Origin: Sphingobacteriales bacterium
Lineage (GTDB): Bacteria > Bacteroidota > Bacteroidia > Chitinophagales > Chitinophagaceae
Length of the DNA: 64,000 nucleotides
Direction of reading: 5' to 3'
Assembly (NCBI GenBank): GCA_024642285.1
Contig: JAHEBJ010000001.1
Location: 62,001-126,000 of the forward strand
Position numbers and translations under genes: made by a program
In this document: positions 19,259 through 28,418 of the stretch, one piece after another
How the letters are laid out: every line of letters begins with the position of its first letter
Position numbering within the stretch: the stretch's first letter is position 1
The notes under the pieces: model-generated
What the model was told of the DNA's origin: nothing
What the model saw: the letters and a program-made list of their open reading frames with translations, nothing else
Database searches by the model: none

Positions 19259-21115
19259 CTACAACAGTGTTTTTATTTCGTCAACCAGTTCACCCTTTGT
19301 AATGGGAATGCCCATGATCTTATTATACGGTTTCGCATCTACAAAATAAACATCCCTGATAATCTTTACGAGTTGCCCGTTATTAATTTCGGGAACCAAT
19401 ACTGTGTCGAAGTTCTTTAGTATTTCGCCCAGATTTTTTGGAAATGGCCGCACATAACGCAGGTGTGCATGGGAAACAGGATGTCCTGCTTTTTGCAACT
19501 CAGCACAGGCGCTTTTAATGGCGCCATAAGTGCTGCCCCAGCCCAATACCAGTACTTTACCTTTTTCAGCGCCACTATCCAGCTTCTGCTCAGGAATATA
19601 ATTGGCAATCATGTCAACCTTGGCTTGTCTGGTTTTAACCATGTGTTCATGGTTTGCAGGATCGTAACTGATATTGCCGGTAATGTCTTCTTTTTCCAAA
19701 CCACCAACACGATGCTCTAATCCCGCAGTGCCGGGTATCGCCCATGGCCTCACTAATTTCTCATCTCTTTTATAAGGTTGAAATTTTCCATCTGCATCCA
19801 TATTTTCTGCAAAATTTTGTGAAGCAAACTGAGTTTTTATTTCAGGCAAATCAGCAGATTGTGGAAATTTCCATGGCTCGGCTCCATTGGCAATATATCC
19901 GTCGCTTAGGAACATAACCGGTGTCATATGTTGCACCGAAATTCGGAAAGCTTCATATACTGCATCAAAGCAATCGCTGGGCGTTGAGGCCGATATGATA
20001 GGCATTGGACATTCACCATTACGTCCATAATAAGCCTGCATCAAATCACTTTGCTCAGTTTTAGTTGGCAGTCCGGTTGATGGTCCGCCTCTTTGAATAT
20101 TTACAACAATTAACGGAATCTCCAGCATAACTGCTAATCCAATTGCCTCTCCTTTTAATGCAATGCCCGGTCCGCTGCTTGTAGTGAGGCCCATACTTCC
20201 TCCATAACTGGCGCCGATGGCCGATGTTACGGCCGCAATCTCATCTTCGGCCTGGAATGTTTTTATACCAAAGTTTTTATACCTCGCCAGTTCATGTAAG
20301 ATATCGCTGGCAGGAGTAATTGGGTAGCTGCCTAAAAATAAATTCAGTCCGCTTTTTTGCGAAGCAGCAATCAATCCGTAGGCCAGTGCCTGATTACCCA
20401 TGATGGAACGGTAAGTACCCGGTTCCATTTTTGCTTTCTCTACCCGGTAACGTGTGGTAAACTGTTCAGTTGTATCACCATAATTATAGCCGGCTTGTAA
20501 TGCCTTAACATTACTTTCAAATATTTCGGGTTTCTTTCCAAACTTGTCTTTAATAAATCCAATTGTTGTTTCCATTTCACGATTATACATCCAGTACAAA
20601 AAGCCCAACACAAACATATTCTTTGCCCGGTCTTTTTCTTTTACGCCCATCGTAATATCCTTCAAAGCTTCACGGGTCATTTTAGTCACATCCATTCTTA
20701 TCACTTCATAATTTCCCAGATTGTCATCGTCCAACGGGTTTACACCTTCGGGATAATTGGCCAATCGTAAATTCTTTGAGTCAAACCCATCTTCATTGGC
20801 AATGATGCGGCCGCCAGGTTTCAATCCCTGGAGATTTGTTTTTAATGCTGCGGCATTCATGGCAACCAGTACATCGCAGGCATCGCCGGGCGTAAACACA
20901 CGGTCTGATGAAAAACGCAGTTGATAGCCGCTTACTCCGGGTAATGTACCAATAGGGGCACGTATCTCAGCAGGGAAATCGGGAAAGGTGGCCAGGTCGA
21001 TACCGAGCATGGCGGTGTTATTGGTAAACTGGCTTCCGGTCAATTGCATACCGTCACCGCTATCTCCTGCAAACTTAATTACTACGTCATTTAATACTTC
21101 CTGCTTAATACTCAT
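19259..21115 (-). CDS. 2-oxoacid:acceptor oxidoreductase subunit alpha (fused gamma-alpha)
   Basis: IKFAGDSGDGMQLTGSQFTNN, LGSYPITPASDILHELA, TSSGPGIALKGEAIGLAVMLEIPLIVVNIQRGGPSTGLPTKTEQSDL. Confidence 0.95.
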   Translation of the reverse strand: MSIKQEVLNDVVIKFAGDSGDGMQLTGSQFTNNTAMLGIDLATFPDFPAEIRAPIGTLPGVSGYQLRFSSDRVFTPGDACDVLVAMNAAALKTNLQGLKPGGRIIANEDGFDSKNLRLANYPEGVNPLDDDNLGNYEVIRMDVTKMTREALKDITMGVKEKDRAKNMFVLGFLYWMYNREMETTIGFIKDKFGKKPEIFESNVKALQAGYNYGDTTEQFTTRYRVEKAKMEPGTYRSIMGNQALAYGLIAASQKSGLNLFLGSYPITPASDILHELARYKNFGIKTFQAEDEIAAVTSAIGASYGGSMGLTTSSGPGIALKGEAIGLAVMLEIPLIVVNIQRGGPSTGLPTKTEQSDLMQAYYGRNGECPMPIISASTPSDCFDAVYEAFRISVQHMTPVMFLSDGYIANGAEPWKFPQSADLPEIKTQFASQNFAENMDADGKFQPYKRDEKLVRPWAIPGTAGLEHRVGGLEKEDITGNISYDPANHEHMVKTRQAKVDMIANYIPEQKLDSGAEKGKVLVLGWGSTYGAIKSACAELQKAGHPVSHAHLRYVRPFPKNLGEILKNFDTVLVPEINNGQLVKIIRDVYFVDAKPYNKIMGIPITKGELVDEIKTLL

Positions 21116-21240
21116 GATACAATATATTGTATGGCGAAGTTAACAATTTACACCTTTGAAAAAACAAGACATTTATCATCTTTTTTATTCCAATTCTACG
21201 AAATTGGAATTATTAAATTAGGTTTGTCCAAATTTTTTGA

Positions 21241-22368
21241 ATGTACGACCTGCACGATTTTTTAACGGCCATTCCGGTTCATGAACTGAATAATGATAAT
21301 GGCTATACCGATGGCCAACTGGCCAAGCATATTGATGTTTACGAAAATGAAATTCCGGATATTACAAATGCCGATATCGTGTTGGTTGGTGTTAACGAAA
21401 CCCGCGGTACCGGGATGCTTGATAATATTGAAAATGCTGCAAATCATATTCGAAAACAATTGTACCAGTTACATTACTGGCATTCCGATGTTGCAATTGC
21501 TGATATCGGTAATATTAAAACCGGCGCCACTTTAAACGACAGTTATGCTGCAGTTAAAACAGTACTGGCCGAATTGTTCCGTATGAAAAAAACAGTGGTG
21601 ATACTGGGTGGATCTCATGATATTACTCTGGCACAATATTTTGCTTATAAAGAATTACAACAGATTGTGGAAGCCACCTGCATTGATGCCACTATAAACC
21701 TGAAAGGCGAAAACCCTTTACGCAGCGAAAATTTTTTACTGGAGATGCTTACCGGCGAACCTAATCTGGTAAAGCATTACAATCATATCGGCTTTCAAAG
21801 TTATTTTGTGCATCCACGTATGCTGGAAACCATGGATAAATTGCGTTTTGATTGTCATAGGGTGGGAGCAGCAAGGGAAAACCTGGAAGAGATGGAACCT
21901 GTTATCAGGAATACAAACCTGCTGAGTTTTGATATCAGCGCTATCAAATACAGCGACTCGCCAGCTAGCAGCGAAAGTCCCAATGGGTTCACCGGAGAAG
22001 AAGCTTGTGTTTTGGCGAGGTATGCAGGTATGAGCAATAAGGTAAGCAGTTTTGGTATTTATGGCTACCTGCCTCAGCTGGATGTAAAAGATTTGAGTGC
22101 CAAACAGATTTCACAGATGCTTTGGTATTTTATTGATGGGAAAAACCGCAGCAAACAGGAGGCTTCAATTGAAGACCGCAATTATTTTAATGAATACCAC
22201 ACCAGTTTCAATCATGTAGAGTCTGTTTTTTTGCAGAGCAAGAAAACTGGCCGCTGGTGGATGCAGTTACCCAACAAAAAATTTATTCCCTGCAGCTATA
22301 CCGATTATCTGCACGCCAGCCAGAATGAAATTCCTGAAAGATGGCTTAGGGCGCAGGAGAGAGATTAG
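21241..22368 (+). CDS. Arginase/formimidoylglutamase family protein
   Basis: VVILGGSHDITLAQY, LSFDISAIKYSDSP, PNGFTGEEACVLARYAG; arginase-fold pattern with several metal ligands apparently substituted. Confidence 0.82.
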   Translation: MYDLHDFLTAIPVHELNNDNGYTDGQLAKHIDVYENEIPDITNADIVLVGVNETRGTGMLDNIENAANHIRKQLYQLHYWHSDVAIADIGNIKTGATLNDSYAAVKTVLAELFRMKKTVVILGGSHDITLAQYFAYKELQQIVEATCIDATINLKGENPLRSENFLLEMLTGEPNLVKHYNHIGFQSYFVHPRMLETMDKLRFDCHRVGAARENLEEMEPVIRNTNLLSFDISAIKYSDSPASSESPNGFTGEEACVLARYAGMSNKVSSFGIYGYLPQLDVKDLSAKQISQMLWYFIDGKNRSKQEASIEDRNYFNEYHTSFNHVESVFLQSKKTGRWWMQLPNKKFIPCSYTDYLHASQNEIPERWLRAQERD

Positions 22369-22392
22369 AAAATCAAAAATAAAAATTAAAAA

Positions 22393-23745
22393 ATGGACAT
22401 CGGTCAAAACAGGCGTCAGCTGGTTTTTTTACTTTTGCCTTTTTACTTTTTACTTGCCTCATGTTCTGTATCCAAACAAGTAAGCAAACAGGCCAATACC
22501 ACTTTACTTAATGATACTGCCATAAGCAGCGGCCATATCGGCATCAGCATTTACGAACCTGCAACAAACACCTATTGGTATAATTATAATGCCACTAAAA
22601 ATTTTATACCTGCAAGTAATACAAAACTATTTACGTTGTATGCCGGGATGAAATATTTGGGGGATAGTTTACCCTCTGCTATCTACAAAGACTCGAATAA
22701 TACGGTAAAATTGATTGCTACAGGAGACCCTACTTTTTTACATCCCGATTTTAAATACCAACCACTTTATCTTTTTTTCAAAGAAAACAGCAATAAAAAA
22801 ATCACATTATTTGAAACATTTTCTATTGTAAATAATCATAACCAGGTTAAACCATTTGGCAGAGGTTGGGCTTGGGATGATTATAACAGTGATTATATGG
22901 TTGAAAGAAACTTTTTTCCGATCTATGGAAATGTTGCGACTTTTTTTTTGAAGAATAGTAAAGTTTTTGTAACACCTCCTTATTTTTCACGCAAGTTCAA
23001 TCAGCAAGACTCAACGCTTACGGCATTTAGTGTTGAGCGACTTAAAGAATCAAATTTTTACTTTGTGTCAGGTTCAGGAACTTTAAGGAAAACAGTTCAA
23101 ACTCCAATTAAATTCGGAGTAGTGGACAATATTATTTCAGTTGAAAGCAGCCTATTGGGTGATACCTTGAAGCAAAGGGTTGAATATGGAAAAATTGCAT
23201 TACCGTCTTTTCAGGGACTAAGGCGTATTTACTCCCAACCCACCGATTCCCTCTTTAAACCCATGATGCACCGCAGCGATAATTTCTTTGCGGAGCAAAC
23301 CTTACTCATGGCCAGTAACGAATACCTGGGTTATATGAGTGATGAGAAAATGATAGACACCGTCTTAAAATCCTCTCTAAGCGATCTTCCCCAAAAACCA
23401 AAATGGGTTGATGGTAGCGGCCTCAGCAGGTATAATTTATGTACACCCCAAACGCTTGTTTATCTCCTCAACAAAATGAAAAACGAATTTGGCTGGGACA
23501 GGGTAAAGAATATTTTGCCAACCGGCGGCACAGGCACTTTATCCTCTTATTACAAACAAGACAGCGGTTTTATCTACGCCAAAACCGGCACACTAAGTAA
23601 CAACTGTGCACTCAGCGGTTACCTTATCACCCGAAAAGGGAAATTTCTCATCTTTTCCGTTTTAGTCAATAATTACCAGTCGGCAGCCACTCCGGTACGC
23701 AGAGCAGTAGAAAAATTTTTACAGGGCCTGAGAGAAGATTATTAA
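22393..23745 (+). CDS. dacB: D-alanyl-D-alanine carboxypeptidase/endopeptidase (PBP4 family)
   Basis: ASNTKLFT (SxxK), RSDNFFAE (SxN-like), YAKTGTLSN (KTG). Confidence 0.92.
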   Translation: MDIGQNRRQLVFLLLPFYFLLASCSVSKQVSKQANTTLLNDTAISSGHIGISIYEPATNTYWYNYNATKNFIPASNTKLFTLYAGMKYLGDSLPSAIYKDSNNTVKLIATGDPTFLHPDFKYQPLYLFFKENSNKKITLFETFSIVNNHNQVKPFGRGWAWDDYNSDYMVERNFFPIYGNVATFFLKNSKVFVTPPYFSRKFNQQDSTLTAFSVERLKESNFYFVSGSGTLRKTVQTPIKFGVVDNIISVESSLLGDTLKQRVEYGKIALPSFQGLRRIYSQPTDSLFKPMMHRSDNFFAEQTLLMASNEYLGYMSDEKMIDTVLKSSLSDLPQKPKWVDGSGLSRYNLCTPQTLVYLLNKMKNEFGWDRVKNILPTGGTGTLSSYYKQDSGFIYAKTGTLSNNCALSGYLITRKGKFLIFSVLVNNYQSAATPVRRAVEKFLQGLREDY

Positions 23746-23839
23746 TATTTTTTAGGGATCAGGCAACAATTCTAAAAACGGTGGTATCTAACTAAGGCAA
23801 GAAAAACCCTATTGATTCTTTAACCAATAAATTGTTTTT

Positions 23840-26371
23840 ATGAAAAGAATTTTAACCCTGCTGTGGCTTACCATTACAGCATTCACCTTTAACAGCACTG
23901 CGCAAACAACTGTTTGTAATGCTGAGTTTTCAGTACAGTACCTTACCACTACCTCGGTAAAGTTTAATCCGGTAATAAACATTGGCTTACCAACCTACCA
24001 GCATGTTTGGGTATTTGGAGATGGAAGTCCATCGAGTAATCTGGTATCACCTACTCATATTTATGCCGCGGCCGGCTCCTATACCACGGTGCATACCATT
24101 ATCCGTTTCAATGCCAATAATATTCCGGAGTGCACGCAGAGCTTCACAAAAATTGTTGTGGTACAAAACGCATGCAATCTGCAGGCTATTTTTACTTCTA
24201 CTGTTACCACTGTAAGCCCGTTAACGGTGCAGTTTCATAATACAAGTGTACCAAGTCATCCATCCGATTCTGTAAGGTGGACATTTGGTGATGGTACTAC
24301 ACTCGCCGGTTTGCAAGGCGACCCTAACATTGCCAGTCCGGTTCATACCTATGCACAGCCTGGTAGTTACAATGTTTGTATCAGAGTTAAGAAAAATAAT
24401 AACACTACACCGCCCCAGTGTGTTAGTGAGTTTTGCCGCCAGGTAATTGTTATCCAACCGTGTAACCTGAATGTTTATTTTACATCTACATCTTCTGCAA
24501 GCTCACCGTTGAGGGTAAAGTTTACTAACCATAGTGCGCCGGTTCAGGCATCTGACTCGGTGAAGTGGACATTTGGCGACGGCACGAGTTTAAGTGGATT
24601 GTATGGCGACTCAACAGTTGCTAATCCCATCCATAATTATTTACAGGCAGGCACTTATAATGTTTGTTTGCGTATTAAGAAAAATAATTCTACCACGCCC
24701 AACCAGTGTGTGAGGGAATATTGTAAAACAATTGTGGTAACCAACCCTTGTCCGTTGGTAGCTGATTTTACAACGCAGCCTGATCCAAACATGCCTTTAC
24801 GAATAAAGTTCACCAATACCAGTACACCAAGCCATGCAACCGATTCGGTAAGATGGACCTTTGGTGATGGTACAAGTATAAGTGGCGTACAGGGCGATCC
24901 GAATATTGCCATGCCGGTTCATAATTATGCAAACGCAGGAACCTACACTGTTTGTATTCGGGTAAAGAAAAACAATTCTGTTGCCAATTATAATTGTGTA
25001 AGAGAGTTTTGCAGAACAGTTGTGGTGACCATTCCTTGTAATTTACAGGTTTACTTTACATCACAACCCGACCCTAATCATCCGCTGCGTATTAAGTTTA
25101 CCAATCAAAGTACACCGAGTCATGCTACCGATTCACTGCGCTGGACATTTGGTGATGGAACCAGTGTAAGTGGTGTGCAAGCTGATCCAAATATAAATGC
25201 ACCAACGCATAATTATACAAGCCCGGGAACTTATGTGGTTTGCCTGCGGGTAAAGAAGAACAGCAACACCACGTCAAATACGCCATGTGTAAGGGAATAC
25301 TGCAAGACAATTGTAATTCCTCCACCTTGCAATATTCAGGCAGGATTTACCTGGAGACTGGATTCGGCAAATCAGTTAAAAGTTTATTTCACCAATACCA
25401 CGGCTGCACCAACAGCAACCTCAAGAGCCTTCTGGACCTTTGGCGATGGAGGTGCCGCCAACACATGGAATGCAGTTCACGAATATGCTCAGCCCGGCCG
25501 TTACAGGGTTTGTGTAAAAATAGAGATTACACCTAATTGCATAAAGGAGTTTTGCGATACCATTTATGTACCGCATCCGGTTCCACCATGCACACAGTTA
25601 TCTAAGTTCCACTTCGAAAAATCAAATACCGACAACCAATCCTACAAATTCAAACCGGATTATCTGAATACTGCATTGCAGTACACCTGGACTTTTGGTG
25701 ATGGCACAGGCAGCCAGAGTCCAATTGCTGTTCACAGATATGCCCAGCCGGGTGTTTATACAGCCTGCCTAACAGTATGGCGTGGGCCAAACTGTGCATC
25801 AACAACCTGTAAGGAAATTGTTGTTCGTCCGCAAATAGTTTGCGACACTGCACATGGTGGGTTCACCTTCCAGCGCAATCCACAAGTGCCAAACAGAGTT
25901 AGTTTTTATGCATCAGCTACGTTGCCTATTCTTGATCAGACCTGGACAATCACAAGGTTGCCGGTATCTAACAACTATCCTTCGGTAATACTTCATCAAA
26001 ATAATCCAACCTACACATTCCAGGATACTGGTTATTACAGAGTATGTCTGAGGGCCGTTTTATTGGGTGGGTGTATTAAAGAATTCTGCAGCATCATAAA
26101 GATTGAACAAGTAGCCAATGTATGCCTGTTACAGGCATACCCAAATCCTGCATCTAGTTATGTAAATGTAAATGTGTATTTGCAGCAGCCAGAGATGATC
26201 TATGCCTATGTATATAACAGCCAGAATGTTTTGGTACGTGATAAACGCCAGCAGGGGCACTCCGGTAATAATATTGTAAACATAAATGTTAATGGTCTTC
26301 CGGCAGGACAGTACATGATTAAATTGGTCTATGGAAATAGAGTCTGCTATGCCAGATTCGAAAAATTGTAA
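23840..26371 (+). CDS. Secreted multi-PKD-domain protein with type IX secretion C-terminal sorting domain
   Basis: Seven W[TV]FGDG PKD cores plus a degenerate one; C-terminus LLQAYPNPASSYVNV...GLPAGQYMIKLVYGNRVCYARFEK resembles a T9SS type A CTD. Confidence 0.92.
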   Translation: MKRILTLLWLTITAFTFNSTAQTTVCNAEFSVQYLTTTSVKFNPVINIGLPTYQHVWVFGDGSPSSNLVSPTHIYAAAGSYTTVHTIIRFNANNIPECTQSFTKIVVVQNACNLQAIFTSTVTTVSPLTVQFHNTSVPSHPSDSVRWTFGDGTTLAGLQGDPNIASPVHTYAQPGSYNVCIRVKKNNNTTPPQCVSEFCRQVIVIQPCNLNVYFTSTSSASSPLRVKFTNHSAPVQASDSVKWTFGDGTSLSGLYGDSTVANPIHNYLQAGTYNVCLRIKKNNSTTPNQCVREYCKTIVVTNPCPLVADFTTQPDPNMPLRIKFTNTSTPSHATDSVRWTFGDGTSISGVQGDPNIAMPVHNYANAGTYTVCIRVKKNNSVANYNCVREFCRTVVVTIPCNLQVYFTSQPDPNHPLRIKFTNQSTPSHATDSLRWTFGDGTSVSGVQADPNINAPTHNYTSPGTYVVCLRVKKNSNTTSNTPCVREYCKTIVIPPPCNIQAGFTWRLDSANQLKVYFTNTTAAPTATSRAFWTFGDGGAANTWNAVHEYAQPGRYRVCVKIEITPNCIKEFCDTIYVPHPVPPCTQLSKFHFEKSNTDNQSYKFKPDYLNTALQYTWTFGDGTGSQSPIAVHRYAQPGVYTACLTVWRGPNCASTTCKEIVVRPQIVCDTAHGGFTFQRNPQVPNRVSFYASATLPILDQTWTITRLPVSNNYPSVILHQNNPTYTFQDTGYYRVCLRAVLLGGCIKEFCSIIKIEQVANVCLLQAYPNPASSYVNVNVYLQQPEMIYAYVYNSQNVLVRDKRQQGHSGNNIVNINVNGLPAGQYMIKLVYGNRVCYARFEKL
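24278..25429 (+). repeat. Tandem in-gene PKD repeats, 288-bp period
   Basis: TGG of WTFGDG at 24278, 24566, 24854 and 25142: exact 288-bp spacing. Confidence 0.9.
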
Positions 26372-26390
26372 TGATAGGGTTATTTAAAGC

Positions 26391-26424
26391 AAAGTCTGTA
26401 ACAGAAATGTTGCAGACTTTTTTA
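26391..26424 (+). terminator. Rho-independent terminator of PKD gene
   Basis: AAAGTCTGTAACA-GAAA-TGTTGCAGACTTTTTTA hairpin with T-run. Confidence 0.88.
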
Positions 26425-26434
26425 TTAATTAAAA

Positions 26435-26502
26435 TGTCAACCTGAGCTTGTAGAAGGCGGGGTACATTAAAACGTACCGTCTTCGACAAACTCAGACTGA
26501 CA
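26435..26502. repeat. Intergenic inverted repeat (TGTCAACCTGAGCTTGTAGAAGG ... CTTCGACAAACTCAGACTGACA)
   Basis: Imperfect long palindrome between convergent genes. Confidence 0.8.
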
Positions 26503-26522
26503 ACTTTTGCTTATTTGATTGA

Positions 26523-28355
26523 TTACCTCCCAAACATTTTATCCAACTCCTCTTTCTTAAATTCAAGATATGTGGGTTTGCCATTTGCGGTGCTGTTGGG
26601 TGTATCGCAGTTGAACAAGTCTTCAATCAGCGCAATCATTTCTTTATCTGTTAATGAAGTACCGGATTTTATAGATTGCTGTAGTGCTAAAGAACGCAAC
26701 AGCTTTTCTCTTTTACTGTATTTAAGATCGCTGCTGAAATGTTTGAACTGTTCCAGCATTTTTTCTATTGCAGTTTTTTCGCTGCCCTGACTTACATCGG
26801 CAGGCGTGCCCTGTATTACAAAAGTGTTGTTACCAAAGGGTTCCAGCAAATAACCCAGATGGTTCATATCGGGTAATAATTCTTTTAACAACACTGCATC
26901 AGCTGCAGCTAATTCAATTGTTGCCGGAAATAAGCTCTGCTGTGTTGCAATCGGTTTTCCTTCTACAGCCAAAGCAAAACGTTCGTACAAAATACGTTCA
27001 TGTGCATTTTGCTGGTTCACCAGATAATAACCCTTATCGGTTTGAACTACTATAAAACTGTTATGCAGCTGGATAAGGTTTTCAGTTTGTGGTTTGTAGC
27101 TTGTGGTTGGGTGTAACTGCTGAAATTCAGAGGTTTCGTCTTGTGGCTTGAAGCTGTTACCTTGCTGTCCCGGCTTTTCATAAAAATCTTTCCAATGTTT
27201 CAAATCACTTTTACTTTCTATAAAATGTGATTGATGTTTTTTGGTGAATGTATTATACAAAGAAGAAGAAGAGGCGGTTGACTTCTTTTCGTCAGTAAAA
27301 GGTTTGCTTACTGCATCTAAACTTTGAATGGAAGCATCCAGATCAAAATCCAAAGTAGGTGTTATGCTGAATTGTGCCAGCGCATGTTTAATGGCACTCT
27401 GCACAAAAGCATAAACAATCTTCTCGTCTTCAAATTTTATTTCCTGTTTGGTAGGATGCACATTAATATCCACCTGTGATGGATCAAGATCGATGAACAA
27501 TGCGTACATCGGAAAACTATCCTTTGCAATCATTTCATTAAACGCATTCATCACCGCATGGTTAAGGTAAGCGCTTTTGATGAAACGGTTATTTACAAAA
27601 AAGTACTGATCGCCTCTTGTTTTTTTTGCGGTTTCGGGCTTGCCTACAAAACCATAAATATTCATGTAATCGGTTTGCTCCTGCACCGGCACCAGTTTGG
27701 CAGCGTAACTGTTACCAAGTATTTGTACAATGCGTTGCTTCAAACTTCCCTTCTCCAAATGAAAAACCTGCTGGCCGTTGCTGCTGAATGAAAAAAATAT
27801 TTCAGGAAAGGACATGGCAACTCTTATAAACTCGTCAACAATATGTCTTAACTCCGCTGCATTACTTTTTAAAAAGTTTCTTCTTGCCGGCACATTAAAA
27901 AACAAATTCTTCATAGCAATGCTGGTACCGGTTGGTACAGCAATGGGTTCTTGTTTTATTACCTGGCTGTTTTCAATTTCAATAAAAACACCGGTTTCGT
28001 CTTCGTCTCTTTTCGATTTTAGTTCCACCTGTCCTACAGCCGCAATGCTTGCCAGAGCTTCTCCTCTGAAACCCATGGTTTTGATCGTAAAAAGATCATC
28101 TATACTTTTTATTTTGGAAGTAGCATGCCGTTCAAAAGCCATCCTCGCATCAGTTTCACTCATGCCCCTGCCGTTGTCAATCACCTGTATTAACGCCTTG
28201 CCAGCATCGTTAACTATCAGCTTAATTTCATCTGCACCTGCATCTACGGCATTTTCCATCAATTCCTTAACCGCACTGGCCGGGCGCTGAATCACTTCAC
28301 CTGCAGCGATCTGGTTGGCGATGTTATCCGGCAATAATTGAATGATATCGGGCAA
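26523..28355 (-). CDS. mutL: DNA mismatch repair endonuclease MutL
   Basis: IAAGEVIQRPASAVKELMENAVDAGA, DNGRGM, GFRGEALASIAAV, FVNNRFIKS. Confidence 0.98.
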   Translation of the reverse strand: MPDIIQLLPDNIANQIAAGEVIQRPASAVKELMENAVDAGADEIKLIVNDAGKALIQVIDNGRGMSETDARMAFERHATSKIKSIDDLFTIKTMGFRGEALASIAAVGQVELKSKRDEDETGVFIEIENSQVIKQEPIAVPTGTSIAMKNLFFNVPARRNFLKSNAAELRHIVDEFIRVAMSFPEIFFSFSSNGQQVFHLEKGSLKQRIVQILGNSYAAKLVPVQEQTDYMNIYGFVGKPETAKKTRGDQYFFVNNRFIKSAYLNHAVMNAFNEMIAKDSFPMYALFIDLDPSQVDINVHPTKQEIKFEDEKIVYAFVQSAIKHALAQFSITPTLDFDLDASIQSLDAVSKPFTDEKKSTASSSSLYNTFTKKHQSHFIESKSDLKHWKDFYEKPGQQGNSFKPQDETSEFQQLHPTTSYKPQTENLIQLHNSFIVVQTDKGYYLVNQQNAHERILYERFALAVEGKPIATQQSLFPATIELAAADAVLLKELLPDMNHLGYLLEPFGNNTFVIQGTPADVSQGSEKTAIEKMLEQFKHFSSDLKYSKREKLLRSLALQQSIKSGTSLTDKEMIALIEDLFNCDTPNSTANGKPTYLEFKKEELDKMFGR

Positions 28356-28375
28356 AATCCTGTAATTTAGAACGA

Positions 28376-28383
28376 CAAAAATA
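28376..28383 (-). promoter_or_regulatory. Bacteroidota -7 element (TATTTTTG) upstream of mutL
   Basis: Minus strand TATTTTTG matches TAnnTTTG, about 21 nt upstream of the mutL start. Confidence 0.45.
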
Positions 28384-28418
28384 ACACATCCTTTCCACTA
28401 TAAAATTATTAGAGCGGT

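Noticed and set aside
24278-25429. Regular direct repeats as a possible CRISPR array
   Set aside because: The 288-bp units are in-frame PKD domains within one ORF, with no short repeat/spacer structure.
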